Positions 25,071 through 36,257 of a DNA stretch of 64,000 nt are shown here, piece after piece. Both the position numbers and the translations under genes were made by a program. Location: positions 31,965,172 through 32,029,171 of the forward strand of contig OY720344.1 of the NCBI GenBank assembly GCA_963082975.1, given 5' to 3'. Below the pieces are notes generated by a model. The model ran no database searches, was not told the DNA's origin, and worked only from the letters and a program-made list of their open reading frames with translations. Every line of letters begins with the position of its first letter. Within the stretch, counting starts at the first letter, position 1. Source of the DNA: Labia minor (taxonomy: Eukaryota > Arthropoda > Insecta > Dermaptera > Spongiphoridae).

Positions 25071-25626
25071 TCAAAGATATTCAAGAAAACTGAAATCTTT
25101 TTCAAATGATATTCATGGAAGCCTAAATAATTTATATCCTCAAATATCACGATTCTTTCCTTATAAAGTGAAAGGAAATAAGAAGCTTCTTTAATTTGTA
25201 GTTCTCTCATACTATGCTTACCTCTTTTATATACTTCATAAAATTGATGAAGGATTTTTTAAGCCCCAGGCATATCTTTGCATTTTTTTTCAATAAATTA
25301 TAATAAACTTGTACGTTTTCTTTTAACAATTTTATAGAGTATTATCATCAATTAGAAACAAAATATGAATGTTTTCACAAAAATCTTAAATCAAAAAATA
25401 TCTAAAAATTAACGAAAAAGAATTTAATGACAAACAAGTTAGACGAACTGGTAACATAACATCAAATCTGTTCCCAACACCTGTTACACAAATGACAAGA
25501 AAGTTTAATTTAGAAAAAGAAGAGAGTTTAATTTATTTTAGTCAGCAGGAAGTAGCTACTACTTTAATACTAATTATTTATAAAAGGCATATTGTCATTA
25601 TTTTTCATATATATATATTTTAATAA
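25071..25626. other. AT-rich spacer
   Basis: Unassigned; no open frame with coding-like composition. Confidence 0.55.
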
Positions 25627-25706
25627 GACTCTTCAGAGATTTAGTGGTTAGCACGACAGTCTACCACACTGAAGACTCGAGGCCTAGGGAAATTCAATAA
25701 TTAATA
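25627..25706 (+). repeat. tRNA-like relic or SINE head
   Basis: TTTAGTGGTTAGCACG at about 25640-25655 matches the tRNA D-arm/A-box pattern. Next comes an anticodon-arm-like CAGT-CTACCAC-ACTG with a 7-base loop, then GAGGCCTAGG where a T-stem would begin. The T-loop (TTCAAAT-type B-box) is degraded to aaattcaat. Base pairing of the acceptor stem is not seen. It is therefore a pseudogene or the 5' part of a tRNA-derived SINE, not a working tRNA. Confidence 0.4.
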
Positions 25707-26710
25707 ATTTATCTTTAAAGCTCTACGTGATACTAATAAATAATAATAATATTAATATATATTAATATAAAAACATAACTTTAGTAAGTACCAAAGAAAG
25801 TTTTTCTATTAAATATCGAATAATGTATCATATTATATTCTGAGTAAAAGGTTGAATTCAATTTTAATATTTATAAATATGGTTTAGAACACATTCAGTT
25901 CTTCCTATCTAGAGATATAAGAGTAGCTCAAAGCTCAATCATCCCTTTTAAAAAGATTTTTATTGAAATTTTAAAATATTTATGATTTTAATAAATTTAT
26001 TTAAATAATTTTAGAGAGAATATGGATAACAGATATGTGTTACAAAAATTTACTTTAAGCTTTATAATTCAGAATAAAAGAAAATTGATAAATAAATATA
26101 ACCAAACAAAACTTCCTTGAACTGGATTCCAAAAAACAAAACGCAAACCACAACTGCGTATTTTGTAAGAAGTTACGTTTCATAAAATTGAAAAATTGCA
26201 AATAATCGAAAACAACTCTAAATTCCATGAATTATTCGACGTTTATAATAACAAATTAACAAAAAAAAAATTAATTTGAAAAAAAAACTATTATATCAGT
26301 AGGAAATTTCTAATGTATATATAAGTTAATAACAGCTAAATACTAAAGAACTGAAGATTGATTACTTGAGTCTTAGGCTTCTTTTTAATCATTTGAAACT
26401 AAATAATTTTTTAACAAAGTATAAAACATATTAACGGATTTTGTGATAAAAATATATTAGAAAAAAACGACATTAGCAAACCCGTGTTATAGAAGAGATT
26501 ACTTTAGTAACTGCTATTATCACAAATCATTTCTGTCAAAAAAGCTTATTATTCTTTAATATGAACTAATTCATATATCATATCCTCAATTTTCAATGAT
26601 TTTTTTTTTATTTAAATAAAATAATTTTGTTTTAAAATTCGTTAATTCCATGTGTTTTGGTTACGTTTATTGTTATACATATTTGTTTTCCTCCAAATAA
26701 AATTACTGGT
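25707..26710. other. AT-rich spacer
   Basis: A/T-biased DNA; nothing recognised. Confidence 0.6.
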
Positions 26711-26930
26711 TAGTAATTTTCATTTCCTCGTGATTGAGATCAATTTCACACTCTGTGAATAGAGATTATGAGGCAACAGGAACGGAATAAGAAAAGAAGG
26801 CGAAAGTCAAAATATAATGAGGGAAGGGAACCGATTAGATTACCAAAGCGATAAACAATGACAAGTAGTAGTAACTAGTACACGTACTCTTGGTACGTTG
26901 AAAGCTATTCTATGGATAATCTAAAATTAT
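26711..26930. other. Unique balanced block, possible regulatory module
   Basis: Non-repetitive purine-rich sequence containing GATAAACAATG (about 26850), a forkhead/SOX-like site, and ACGTAC repeated around 26880-26900. Stops in all frames. Regulatory function is a guess. Confidence 0.25.
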
Positions 26931-27849
26931 TATTCTGCCATCAAAATGTATATTTTTTCTTTTAAAAAGAGATCTTTATATGATCATTATATCATAATTC
27001 GAACAAATTTCAACAAAACAAAAAAAAAATCAAAATACTTTAAATGATTACATGATTACACATTTAAAGCAAATGTAGCAAAATATTTGTTATTTATTGT
27101 CTTTTTGAGTTGTGATTTTAAAGGACGTGCCAAAATAAACAAAAAAATTATCAGGAGTGCTTTTATCTGCTCGTATCCTCACCTAAATAAAGTTTATTTT
27201 TTCTCAATTTGATTGTTTTGTCTCAATTACTTATTCTTTAGAAATATATTTTTTTATTTTATATTGGATCATATTATATATGTTTATATATATATATATA
27301 TATAAATTTATAGATAACATGACAATTATTCTTTTAGATCACACATCACAACTACACACACTTTAAGTAAGTGAAAGTAAAAACTACATATTTATAATGT
27401 TCTACACATACATGTATAGATATATTTTATCAACTATATATTAATATACAATATTTAAGTGAAAGTAATAAAAAAACTAATTACTTATATATTTTTATAT
27501 TTTATACTTTATTTTAAAATTAATAAAATATACTCAATATGTTTTTTTTTAAATGTTAATTGATTTTAAAATTGTTTTTTTTTTTTTAAATTAAAATTCA
27601 ATGATCTTTTATTCAATTACCTATGCATAATATTATATATATTATTATTATTTCACAATAAATTTCGAATCTCCATATAGGTATTTATTTTGATTTCGAA
27701 TAAAATAATATTAAAAAGTTTTTCTTCCAATGTTTACTTTTTAATTTTATTCAGATTACTACATATTATTAAATAATAGATAATAATTTATAAGAAAAAA
27801 TTACACGTGATATGGTAAAAAGTAAAATAAATACAACTTGAAACAACTA
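26931..27849. other. AT-rich spacer with microsatellites
   Basis: Includes an AT tract at about 27287-27303 and a long T run near 27577. No gene. Confidence 0.6.
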
Positions 27850-28160
27850 ATAGAATTTAGTAATAGGTACGAAGTGAAGATGCGTTACTATCGAGCAAGG
27901 CATATGTCCTCTCCCCTCTCTCTCATTCTTTAGTTTCGAATCACTTTCTAATTCCATTTCCGAGACGGTTTCCTATTCAATTATTTGAATGAATGCGTCT
28001 TAAAACAGCCATTTGAATGGCTCATTTTTTTTTTTTTATTCCCAGGTTATCACTGGCCATAGAATTTATCACTTCTTACGCAAATTTACGGAAATTAGTT
28101 CACACAACGATTCAACAAAGCATTCTCCTTGTTCGTTCAAATATAATATACATATGTTAT
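27850..28160. other. Unique balanced block
   Basis: Contains the inverted repeat GCCATT-tg-AATGGC at about 28009-28022. A C/T-rich run (27905-27935) precedes it. Closed in all frames; regulatory or conserved non-coding is possible. Confidence 0.25.
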
Positions 28161-28860
28161 ATTCTAGCATCTGATACAGGTTACCTTTAGATTACCCTTA
28201 TACATAAGAGGAAAATCAACTCAATCTATGTCAATCATTAACTAAAAAAATATATATATATTTTTTTTTAATATTATATAATCTTATTTCGATTTCTTAG
28301 ATCTGATAATAATATATAAAATATAAATTAAATAATTATAGTATATATCAGTATATTAAAAATTAAATGTTTCGAATTCAAGTGCACTTTTCCATTTAGC
28401 TATTATTTATATTTTAATTACCTAAGATCTACATTTTTAGAGTTATAACATTAAATGAAAAAAAATTCAAGTTTAAAAGGATATGTCTATATTAATATTT
28501 TAATACATGCATATGATGTAAACAAATGTTATATAATATATTGAAGTTTTCTCTCCCCAGCCAGTGTAGATATAAATTTTAGGTTTAATTTAGGTCACTA
28601 TGTCTGACTTCATTTAGGGGTTAAACCAATTAATGATATCCTATGAACGATATATATATATATGTACATATATATATAGGTACATATTATATATTATATA
28701 TTGCAATTTTTTTTTATTTCGTTAACTTTCAGAAATACGATAGTATATATTTATATATATATATTTCACTTTTATTATTATATTTTATTATATATTTTTA
28801 TTATAATAATAAAAAGTATATAAAAATCAATGAAAAACATTCCGATTTTTTTATTTTTAA
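28161..28860. other. AT-rich spacer
   Basis: A/T-rich with several short AT tracts (28650-28780). The open frame 28643-28972 is Y/I-rich across this stretch and is a composition artefact until about 28860. Confidence 0.55.
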
Positions 28861-29050
28861 ATTCAAAACCGATGTCATCGTTAAATCATCGGACTACCAA
28901 AAGCGATTGTGTTTCTCATTACTAGCAAACCACGCCTTGGATTCAACAAAGATCCACCTCCACTTGGATTGATCATTTGCATTGAAAATGGATGGCCACC
29001 AATTATTCTTTTCAAAAAGTCCCGTTGCTTCAATTCAAACGGCAAATATA
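28861..29050. other. Small unique balanced block
   Basis: About 190 bp with near-balanced composition, including ATTTGCAT-like sequence at about 28974-28981. The plus frame ends TGA at 28970-28972. No family recognised. Confidence 0.25.
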
Positions 29051-30160
29051 TAATAATAATTCTCTTTTAATTCTTTTCTAAATTGAAAAATTCAAGGATT
29101 TAAGTAAATAATAATTAAATATACATTTATATTACTTTCAATTAATTTTTATACATTTATGTAAAGTTTTAAAAAATATTTATTATGTCATTTTGAAAGT
29201 GATACACATACAATAAACATATAATATTTGATCAATAATACTTGTTTTACAACATAAAGCTTTTAAATAAATACAATTTTTCGATTTGGAATTTGAATCG
29301 TAAATTAACTTTTTAAATCTAATACACTATTTATGTATATTGATTATTTTACTTCTAGAGTTATAAATTCATGTTCTAATAAACAATAGTTTACTTAAAA
29401 GTATATAATATTTATATTATATATATGATATTATATAATATTGAAAGTGAATAATTTTTATTCTCTTTAACACTAAACTCAAAATTTTTTGACTGCAGCA
29501 ACCTCAATCCTCCATCATTCCCTATCCTAAGTAATCCAAAACCTTTCCTAGTTGTTTCCATTTACCAACGAAAAATATTATTATTGTTTATTAATATTAA
29601 TAACTTTTAAATCAGGAAGAAATTAATAAAAAAAAATGCAATTTTGTCCAACTACTCCCCTTCGTTTACACTTAATTTCATTAAACAATTATTAATTAAG
29701 ACTTTCATCATATATTATTTATTTGATTTTTAAGATTATTTATTTATTTAATAAATTAACTTAAATGTTTATATTTGTGTGTAAAAAAGATATTTCGAAA
29801 ATATTGAACCACAAGAAATCAAACATAACAAACAATAAATATTCATTTTTAATGAATGGAGATTTTTTTTAAATATTACAAAAAATTTTTAATGATTAAG
29901 TCTACTCATAAAGTAGTGTCAATTTTTTTTTAACTTTTAATAGAAATAAAAAAAACATTTTTTTTCTTTTGTATTCATATAACATCTTCATTAATAAATA
30001 TTGTAAATAATACAACGTAAAAAATATAAAGAGATCTCACCATAAAATGAATATATAATAAATTTTGCTAATTTATTTATGTATGTAGTATTCATTTGTG
30101 GTACACTCTAACAATAAATTGAAATGAATCACAAGTTTATTTTGTTTAAAAAATAAAGTG
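29051..30160. other. AT-rich spacer
   Basis: A/T-rich, with an imperfect palindromic AT block near 29400-29445. Nothing else. Confidence 0.55.
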
Positions 30161-30260
30161 GGGAGAGGGAGAGGATTTAGACAGGAGGTGTCCGCCCACC
30201 GAGACCTTTCCAAGCAGTCTATTGTGAGTGACCCAGGTGCGGGATGATTAGGAAATTACA
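30161..30260. other. Small GC-rich patch
   Basis: About 90 bp (gtccgcccaccgagaccttt to cccaggtgcgggatg) with an E-box CAGGTG at about 30235. Too short and closed to call an exon. Confidence 0.25.
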
Positions 30261-32039
30261 AAAAACAAAAGAAGAACAAAGATCGTATTCATATTATGGA
30301 AAAATTAAAAAAAAAAAATTTGAAATAATTTGAAAAAATAAATTATATTATAAATAATTTTATTTTGTCTAAATATGACTAATTAGTAATAAAATGTCTA
30401 TACAATAATAGTTCAATGAATTTATTTATTTTAAAATTAAATTTCGAAAACTGTATTCATAACAATTTGGATAGGTTTTGAGTTCTATACGCCTGGAGCT
30501 TATGCAACCGCTCTCTGTGTTTTTTTGCGTTTTCCTAAATATTAATTTAATATGTAATATAATATAATATTTTAATTTCCTGCCGACTCGAGTTCGAGGG
30601 CATCGATATATAAATAAAAATAAAATAATAAACAATTTTAAGAAAGTTGTCTAAATAGAGATATATTCCGAAAAAGTCAAAAAAAAAAATATTTTAATTT
30701 CAATACTATTTTCATTCTAAAATGAAACATGAGAGAGAGACCAAACCACAATTTGATGAAAAAAAATCTTCATACTTAAATTTTAGAAAATATAAGAAAA
30801 TATACTTTATGTATAAAATATCTACTATTAAATAGTACTAATATTTTTATTTATTTTTTGTGTATAATTATCGAAAGGTCGTATATTCTTTAATCATTTA
30901 TGGAAAAAATATAAAATTTTGAATGAAAATGTTTTGACATTTTCTTTTTCTTAGTCATATTCATATAAATATTTAAGTTTGAATAAGTACTTAATATATA
31001 TATATTTTTATTTATTTTTAATTGATGTTTATTAAATTTTGCTACTTCTAACTTTTTTTTTATTTTCTATATAAGTAAATAAGTATATATTTAAAATTTT
31101 TTAAAAATTTTGATCAATAATATTTTATATTATATTTATTTATATCTTATCTTTATAATAACATTTATTTGTTTTTTATGATTGATTTTGAAAGCATCAT
31201 TTGATTCTGGCCTCGAGATATCATCCGAAAATCGATGTAGGTGTATCACTTTAAATAATTATAATAAAAAAAAACACTAATACTAGTTCAATTCTAGAAT
31301 TTATCTTATCACATAAATAATAACCATTATTATAATCATCGTTTAAAAAATACATCTTTTTTATGCAAGGACTTTTGACGGATATATTTGGACTGATTTT
31401 TTTCTTTATTCCTCTTTAAATCATTTTTTTACCCTCTCTTTCTCCACCTCTCTTCTGTTCACTTATGAAGGTTATCTGAATCATAGAATATTTTATAAAT
31501 AAACTATCTTTAATAAAAATTGCACTTAATGGCCTTGATTCAATGTCGAAGACAATGCATTTCTAACCAGTAACATTAGAAAAAATTTTAAAAAAATAAA
31601 GAAAGAAAGAAAAAAAAAATGAGAAAAATAAAAAACGTATATTCTTATCGATAAAATTTTCTATGATTTTTCCTTAAAGAAAATTTAATTGTTTTTTTAT
31701 TCAAAATTAATCAATATTAAATATAAATTTCATGGACAAAAATTATATTGGTCCAAAAAATATTTATTATTTTAAATTCATGCAAATAATTTATCAAATT
31801 AATAAAAATGATCAAATGAAATGAAAATCAAAAATTATATCAATAAAATCATTTTTTTTTCATTTTTCTCATATTTATTTTTATTTATTTATTTTTTGAT
31901 AAACATTAATGTTAATTCACAATAAGGAATAGGATTTCGCTTTCAGGAAGAATATGGAAATGGGGTGAATTAAATTTTGAAAAAAATTTAATCAATTAAC
32001 AATTTATTGTTAATTCATAAATTATAACATTTCTCTATT
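30261..32039. other. AT-rich spacer
   Basis: Long A/T-biased stretch. The frame 30426-30635 (minus) includes a less AT-rich piece (30470-30610) but lacks recognisable features. Nothing else is supported. Confidence 0.5.
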
Positions 32040-32175
32040 TCTCTAGGGCCCGTAAACTATATATGCCAACGGTGGCCAAACCGTGGTTCGCTAAAAAGGT
32101 AAAAAAATTTTCTGGATAGGCCTGGAATTACAATGTTGCCTAGGGCCCACTTTATCCTTAGTCCACCACTGTATG
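32040..32175 (-). mobile_element. hAT-type relics
   Basis: The right edge read on the minus strand is CAGTGGTGGACTAAGGATAA followed by a GGGCCC block, a typical hAT terminal wording. A second hAT-like end, CAACGGTGGCCAAACCGTGG, begins at 32070 in plus orientation. A further gggcccgtaaac lies left of it. Probably one non-autonomous hAT with part of another inside; boundaries and target duplications are unclear. Confidence 0.45.
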
Positions 32176-32291
32176 TATATAGAAATAAATAAAAGCCGGA
32201 GGACTCCAAAGAGGGATGTGATTTAATAATAAAAAGAGTCAAATTAATTTTATCAGATTTTCATATATTTACAAATATATGGCACATATAG

Positions 32292-32760
32292 AACTACTAG
32301 CCGTTCTCGGTATCATATACTGCCGCCGCTTCTAGTCGCACGAGATTGATTAATAATAATAATTGATAGAAAATTTTATTTCAAATACTTACAAAACAAC
32401 ACAACATAACTTTATTCAAATCGACGTAATATTTTTTTTTTATTTTTTTTCAATATTTAATAATAACAAAACGAAATTTTGAAAAAATGAAATTAGTAAG
32501 AAATTAATAATTTTGATGTTTATTATGTTTAATAAAGTCTCTTTTATGATAACAAAAAATATTAATATCAAAAATTAGAATATTTCAATTTGTATTTCAA
32601 TTTTTTCTTTTATTTTAAATTATATAAAAATTGTAAATTGTAAAATTTTAAATTTGTAGCTAACTTCATAATGTTAGACATTTTATACATATATATATAG
32701 CTAGGAAATTATATATATATTGATATTTTTGTAAAGGAAAGATGTTTTTAAGCATATTCC
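32292..32760 (+). repeat. Helentron-like repeat, family F copy 1
   Basis: Homologous to 39983-40255. Shared landmarks are actag(c/t)cgttc, actttattcaaatcg, caatatttaataataa, agaaattaataattttga, taacttcataatgtta and ggaaattatatatatattg. The TACTAG-type start matches family E. Compared with copy 2 it carries extra A/T sequence in the middle. No ORF. Confidence 0.6.
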
Positions 32761-32799
32761 ATAGACTATTCAAAATAGTATATTTCCAATAGTCCTACG

Positions 32800-33031
32800 A
32801 AGTGACGTCGGGCCGGGGGGCACGTGCCCCCCCCCCCCCCCAAACATTGTGCAAAAAATAAATTAAAAAGTGATTAGTTTTGTAACTGAGAACACAAAAG
32901 AAAAAAAAAATTAAATTACGTATAAGTATAGTCTAAACGTTATGAATAAATAAATATTTTTTTCTGGAGGAGACCCCCGGACCACCCTGTGTCCTCCCCC
33001 CCTCAACATAATAGATCTCGCTACGCCACTG
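32800..33031. mobile_element. hAT-type MITE with palindromic G/C core
   Basis: 232 bp. The right end read inward is CAGTGGCGTAGCGAGATC, the left end AAGTGACGTCGGGCCGGG, giving imperfect terminal repeats. The flanks are GTCCTACG (32792-32799) and GTCCTATC (33032-33039), an 8-bp duplication with two differences, as expected for hAT. Inside, G6-CACGTG-C6 (32815-32832) is a perfect 18-bp palindrome continuing into a C15 run. Confidence 0.75.
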
Positions 33032-33132
33032 GTCCTATCCACAAATAGTATTACTTATCATAAGGAAGAAGAAGAGATGATCTTCTAGATGGGCTGGAAT
33101 CCTGGGCAGCAGCAGCCCGATTGGTTTTTTTC

Positions 33133-33423
33133 TTACTGCCTTGAAACTTCGTGGCGACGTTGCCGTTGCACTTCCTGCTGCACGATTGCATCAAGGTCGC
33201 TTATGTTTGCAAATAATAAACGACCTGACAGCCAACAACGACTGTCCCATTCCACGACCGATCTACGAAAAGAAAAGGGAGATGTCGATGGGTGTGAGGC
33301 GTGCGGGTACGGGTACCCGTCGACGATCGTTAGTTCCTGGTTAAGAGAATCTGCATCAATGAACTCAACAGCTGACTCTAGCCGGAAGTGCATTGTTCCA
33401 ATATTTTTTATATATAATTTCAT
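33133..33423 (-). CDS. Candidate coding exon(s), unknown protein
   Basis: A minus-strand frame from ATG at 33423 to TAA at 33133 encodes 96 residues, with a balanced stretch containing FRLESAVEFIDADSLNQELT and ending QQEVQRQRRHEVSRQ. Composition is far above background and CpG is frequent. Within it, TTTTCTTTTCGTAG|ATCGG (about 33250-33270) is a strong acceptor-like sequence, and TTCATTGATGCAG|A lies further upstream, so the true exon could be a part in another frame. A plus-strand frame of 113 codons overlaps. I recognise no domain; the C-terminal third could form a charged helix. Confidence 0.35.
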   Translation of the reverse strand: MKLYIKNIGTMHFRLESAVEFIDADSLNQELTIVDGYPYPHASHPSTSPFSFRRSVVEWDSRCWLSGRLLFANISDLDAIVQQEVQRQRRHEVSRQ

Positions 33424-33430
33424 AAGCTAG

Positions 33431-33944
33431 ATCATGTCACTTCTAAATATAAACAATTCCAAATGATATACTGAATATTTATTTTTATAGCAAATCAAGA
33501 TTTATAATTACCTCATATAGAATTAAAAATTAAAATCTTTATAATATGGTCGTAGTATTGCTTCTTCTTGTCTTTTACTAATATAACCGTTTGTTTTTCA
33601 TATTTTCATTATAATATATTATATATTTGTATCTGCATTTATATTCGATTATAAGTGAGTATTGGAATACGTCCAAAATCGACATAGCATCATTTATTTA
33701 TTTTTTTATTTTATTTTAAGGATGTCCGAACCATGAAATTATTTTATTAAAACCTATAGTGATTGATCTATTTATTTATTTAATAAAATTCTTAAATAGT
33801 TTAAAAAAGTGCGATATAATACTTGAATGTGACATGAACTTAATGAAATTTTATTACTTCCTATAAATTTATTTAATCTAAATATTCAAAAATATTTCCT
33901 AAAGTAAAAATATTTTGGTTTGAGACTAACTTCCCTATTTTTAA
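33431..33944. other. AT-rich spacer
   Basis: Unassigned A/T-biased DNA between the candidate exon and the Tigger-like element. Confidence 0.6.
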
Positions 33945-34222
33945 TAAAGTAAGACCCCGCTTAAGACGGAGGATAAGTTTCATCAAAGTAGAGCGTAATG
34001 CGAAACAGCGCTAAAAGAGGCTCTTATCATGTAAATAATGGGATTAGAGGAAGATGGTTAGGTATTAAATTTAATAATTATGTTATTTTTAATAAAAATA
34101 AAACCAAGCATTTATTTCTTTCAAAAATAAAAACAATATAACGAATATAGTCTGTTAGCTCATTCAGCCTATTCTGTGTTTCCAATTTTCTGCATTTTTG
34201 TCAAGAAGGCATCTAATGTAGT

Positions 34223-35178
34223 CAGAGCCGGAACCAATAAGTGCGGGGCCCGATTGGACTTTGTTTTATTGGGCCTTCTATGTATTTAATATTTAAATAA
34301 AATTATATATATATATGTATATATATCAAATATCATGGATCATAAATTCATTACATAAAATAGGTAAACTTCTACATATGGAAAAATAAAAATGTATAAA
34401 ATACAAAAATAATTACATTTTATTAAATAAGAATATATGAATTTACACATTTTTAAGTTTTTGTTCTGTAAATTCTTTTAAAATAATTTGAAAATCCAAT
34501 TTGTTTCCTTCTTCTCTCTCAGTCGATATAATTGCTAAATCTTAATCTATTCTGATTCATTGTCGAAAATTTTTTATTAGTTTTAGCCTCGAAAATGATC
34601 TTTCTCCAGAATCAACACTCACTGGAATTGTCAAATATATTCGGAGAGCAATAAATACGATTGGAAAGGCCGTTGCTTCAGCTTCCTTCACTATTAGTGC
34701 ATCATTTTCTGGAAACCTAGAATTTGTTACTGTTAGAGCACTTTCTGATTTGGCTGCATGATTTTGAAGTGCTTCTTTTTCCATATTTTGAAATTTTCCC
34801 AGAAACCCAAATAAGTCATTATGACTTTTCAATTGTTCAAAACGATCTTTTAGTGATTCTGCAGCTTCATAATTGAAATGCTTCTTTCTTTTCCGAAGTC
34901 TTTTATTTTGAAATTCCGTAGATATTTCCAAATCTTCACCAAGGGTTTTGGCTTGAACTAAAACTTGTTCGAATCCAGTGTTTCTGTAGTCGTTCAACCA
35001 TTTTAAAAGTTTTTTAAATGAGGAATATTTTTAATTATTTGAGTAGTTTATCCATCCCCCATCTTCAAAAGCAATTTGCTTTAAATTTTTTTTGTTAATT
35101 GTGGTAGTGATGCGGGGCCCCTTCAAGCGCAGGGCCCGATTGGGCCCAATCGCTCCAAACGCCCTAAATCCTGCCCTG
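34223..35178 (-). mobile_element. Internally deleted hAT with exact 8-bp TSD
   Basis: 956 bp. The ends are CAGAGCCGGA (left) and CAGGGCAGGA (right, read inward), matching at 8 of 10. The perfect duplication AATGTAGT flanks it at 34215-34222 and 35179-35186. GC-rich subterminal blocks (gcggggcccgattgg) occur at both ends. Its target is the coding region of the surrounding Tigger-like element, so it is the younger insertion. Confidence 0.92.
34557..34997 (-). pseudogene. hAT transposase C-terminus (ZMYM1-like lineage)
   Basis: The 146-residue minus-strand frame ends with IALRIYLTIPVSVDSGERSF then SRLKLIKN. This is the signature of the hAT C-terminal dimerisation domain in the TTF/ZMYM1-like lineage. 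After a stop at 34557, the same frame continues DLAIISTEREEGNKLDFQ, again the expected tail, so a point mutation truncated it. The N-terminal zinc finger and most of the RNase-H-like catalytic core are missing. Confidence 0.85.
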
Positions 35179-35505
35179 AATGTAGTTTGCGTTTGCCTTT
35201 TGCTTTCTGCTAGAAGTTGTTAATATGTGGATAAAGCATCTATAACTTCTTGCTTTTGAACTCCTGTCAAAATTTGGATCATTTTCTACAAATTCGTCCA
35301 TAATTTCAGTTTTATTGGTCAAACTCCATTTTACAAACGCCATCGAAAGTACTTTTTGCTCTTCTTCGAAATCACTACTATCAATATTTTTGTTTTCTTC
35401 TTGCTCAGTTAATTCCTTGTTATTTGGAAACCTAGCTCTGCACACAATTTCGGGAAATAAAAGAGAGCGCTAAACAGAAACAGCGTTAAGCGGTGCCTTA
35501 CTGTA

Positions 35506-36036
35506 GTAAAGTTTTATCATTTCCTTTGATTAATAACAACCTACTTCATTGATAATAACTGAACGAGAATAATGCGTTCCATTTAAGCCTAGATAATGTT
35601 ATTTATAAGGAGTCCAAAAAATAAGATAATTAATTAATTAAAATAAAATGTCATAAAAAATAATATAATAAACAAAAATAGAAAATTTCGGATTAATTAC
35701 TTAAATTCTTATTTTATTTTAATAAAGGAACTTAGTAAATGATGCCACCTAATTATATTTTCATTGCACTTTTATTAGAAAACATCTTTTTTTATATGGT
35801 TAAAATACAATTATGTGGTATCATTTAGAAAATTCCTTTATTACCAAAGTTTTAATAATTACTATAATATCTTATTTTATTTTATTTTTAAAGAAATATG
35901 TTTTTTCCTGAAAATTTATAATTTGGAAGGGTGAATCAGTTACCACATACATATTTATTATTGATTGTTGCTTATTGATAACAATGTATTAATTTCTATA
36001 AAATTAATTGGAATGAATTACAAAAATAGAGTAAGT
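35506..36036. other. AT-rich spacer
   Basis: A/T-biased DNA, nothing recognised. Confidence 0.6.
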
Positions 36037-36055
36037 AATTACGCATAATAGCAAA

Positions 36056-36139
36056 GACCCCCTCCAAGGAGGGGTCCCCTTTTATTTTTGGCTCGCATTT
36101 CGCAGCGATGCTGTCACTGTGCGGGGGCCGAGCCCCTCC
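36056..36139. other. Hairpin-rich G/C block
   Basis: GACCCC-c-TCC-aa-GGA-GGGGTC (36056-36076) is a near-perfect palindrome. Next, GGCTCG (36090-36095) pairs with CGAGCC (36129-36134), with an inner CGCA/TGCG stem (36101-36104 with 36120-36123). Alternatively GGAGGGG (36068-36074) pairs with CCCCTCC (36133-36139). The isolated island in A/T-rich DNA suggests a structured RNA, a transposon end or an exon. Confidence 0.4.
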
Positions 36140-36257
36140 GTTCAAGGTGTGTTTGAATGTCAACCATCATCCATCCAAGCCAGGTTATATAATCTTGTAT
36201 TTTCAGGGTCTTGTTATATTTTTACTATTTATATTAGATGGTCATGTTGTCAATTAG
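36108..36257 (+). CDS. Candidate 49-residue ORF
   Basis: The frame is open from 36037 and has its first ATG at 36108: MLSLCGGRAPPFKVCLNVNH and then a hydrophobic end (GLVIFLLFILDGHVV) to TAG at 36255-36257. CCAG|GTTATA after about 24 codons may be a splice donor, which would remove the A/T-driven hydrophobic end. Not recognised. Confidence 0.22.
   Translation: MLSLCGGRAPPFKVCLNVNHHPSKPGYIILYFQGLVIFLLFILDGHVVN

Larger units (their letters stand above)
34169..35445 (-). pseudogene. Tigger transposase C-terminus, split by the hAT
   Basis: Ignoring the hAT, codons left of it (TLDAFLTKMQKIGNTE, stop at 34169-34171) join codons right of it (LLAESKRQTQT). They form the serine/glutamine-rich tail typical of Tigger/pogo transposases. 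Upstream on the minus strand come DALSTY, one in-frame stop, a frame change near GVQKQE, and an acidic stretch (SSDFEEEQKVLSMAFVKW) to about 35445. The DDE catalytic region is absent. Confidence 0.7.
33947..35503 (-). mobile_element. Tigger/pogo-like element interrupted by a hAT
   Basis: TA flanks at 33945-33946 and 35504-35505. The right end read inward is CAGTAAGGCACCGCTTAACG; the left end is AAGTAAGACCCCGCTTAAGA. Subterminal agcgctaaaagag/agcgctctctttta also pairs between the ends. Removing the inserted hAT (34223-35178) and one target copy leaves about 593 bp, so the Tigger is itself internally deleted. It keeps the C-terminal part of its transposase on the minus strand. Confidence 0.85.

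Noticed and set aside
25627..25706. Functional tRNA gene
   Set aside because: Acceptor stem does not pair and the T-loop/B-box is degraded.
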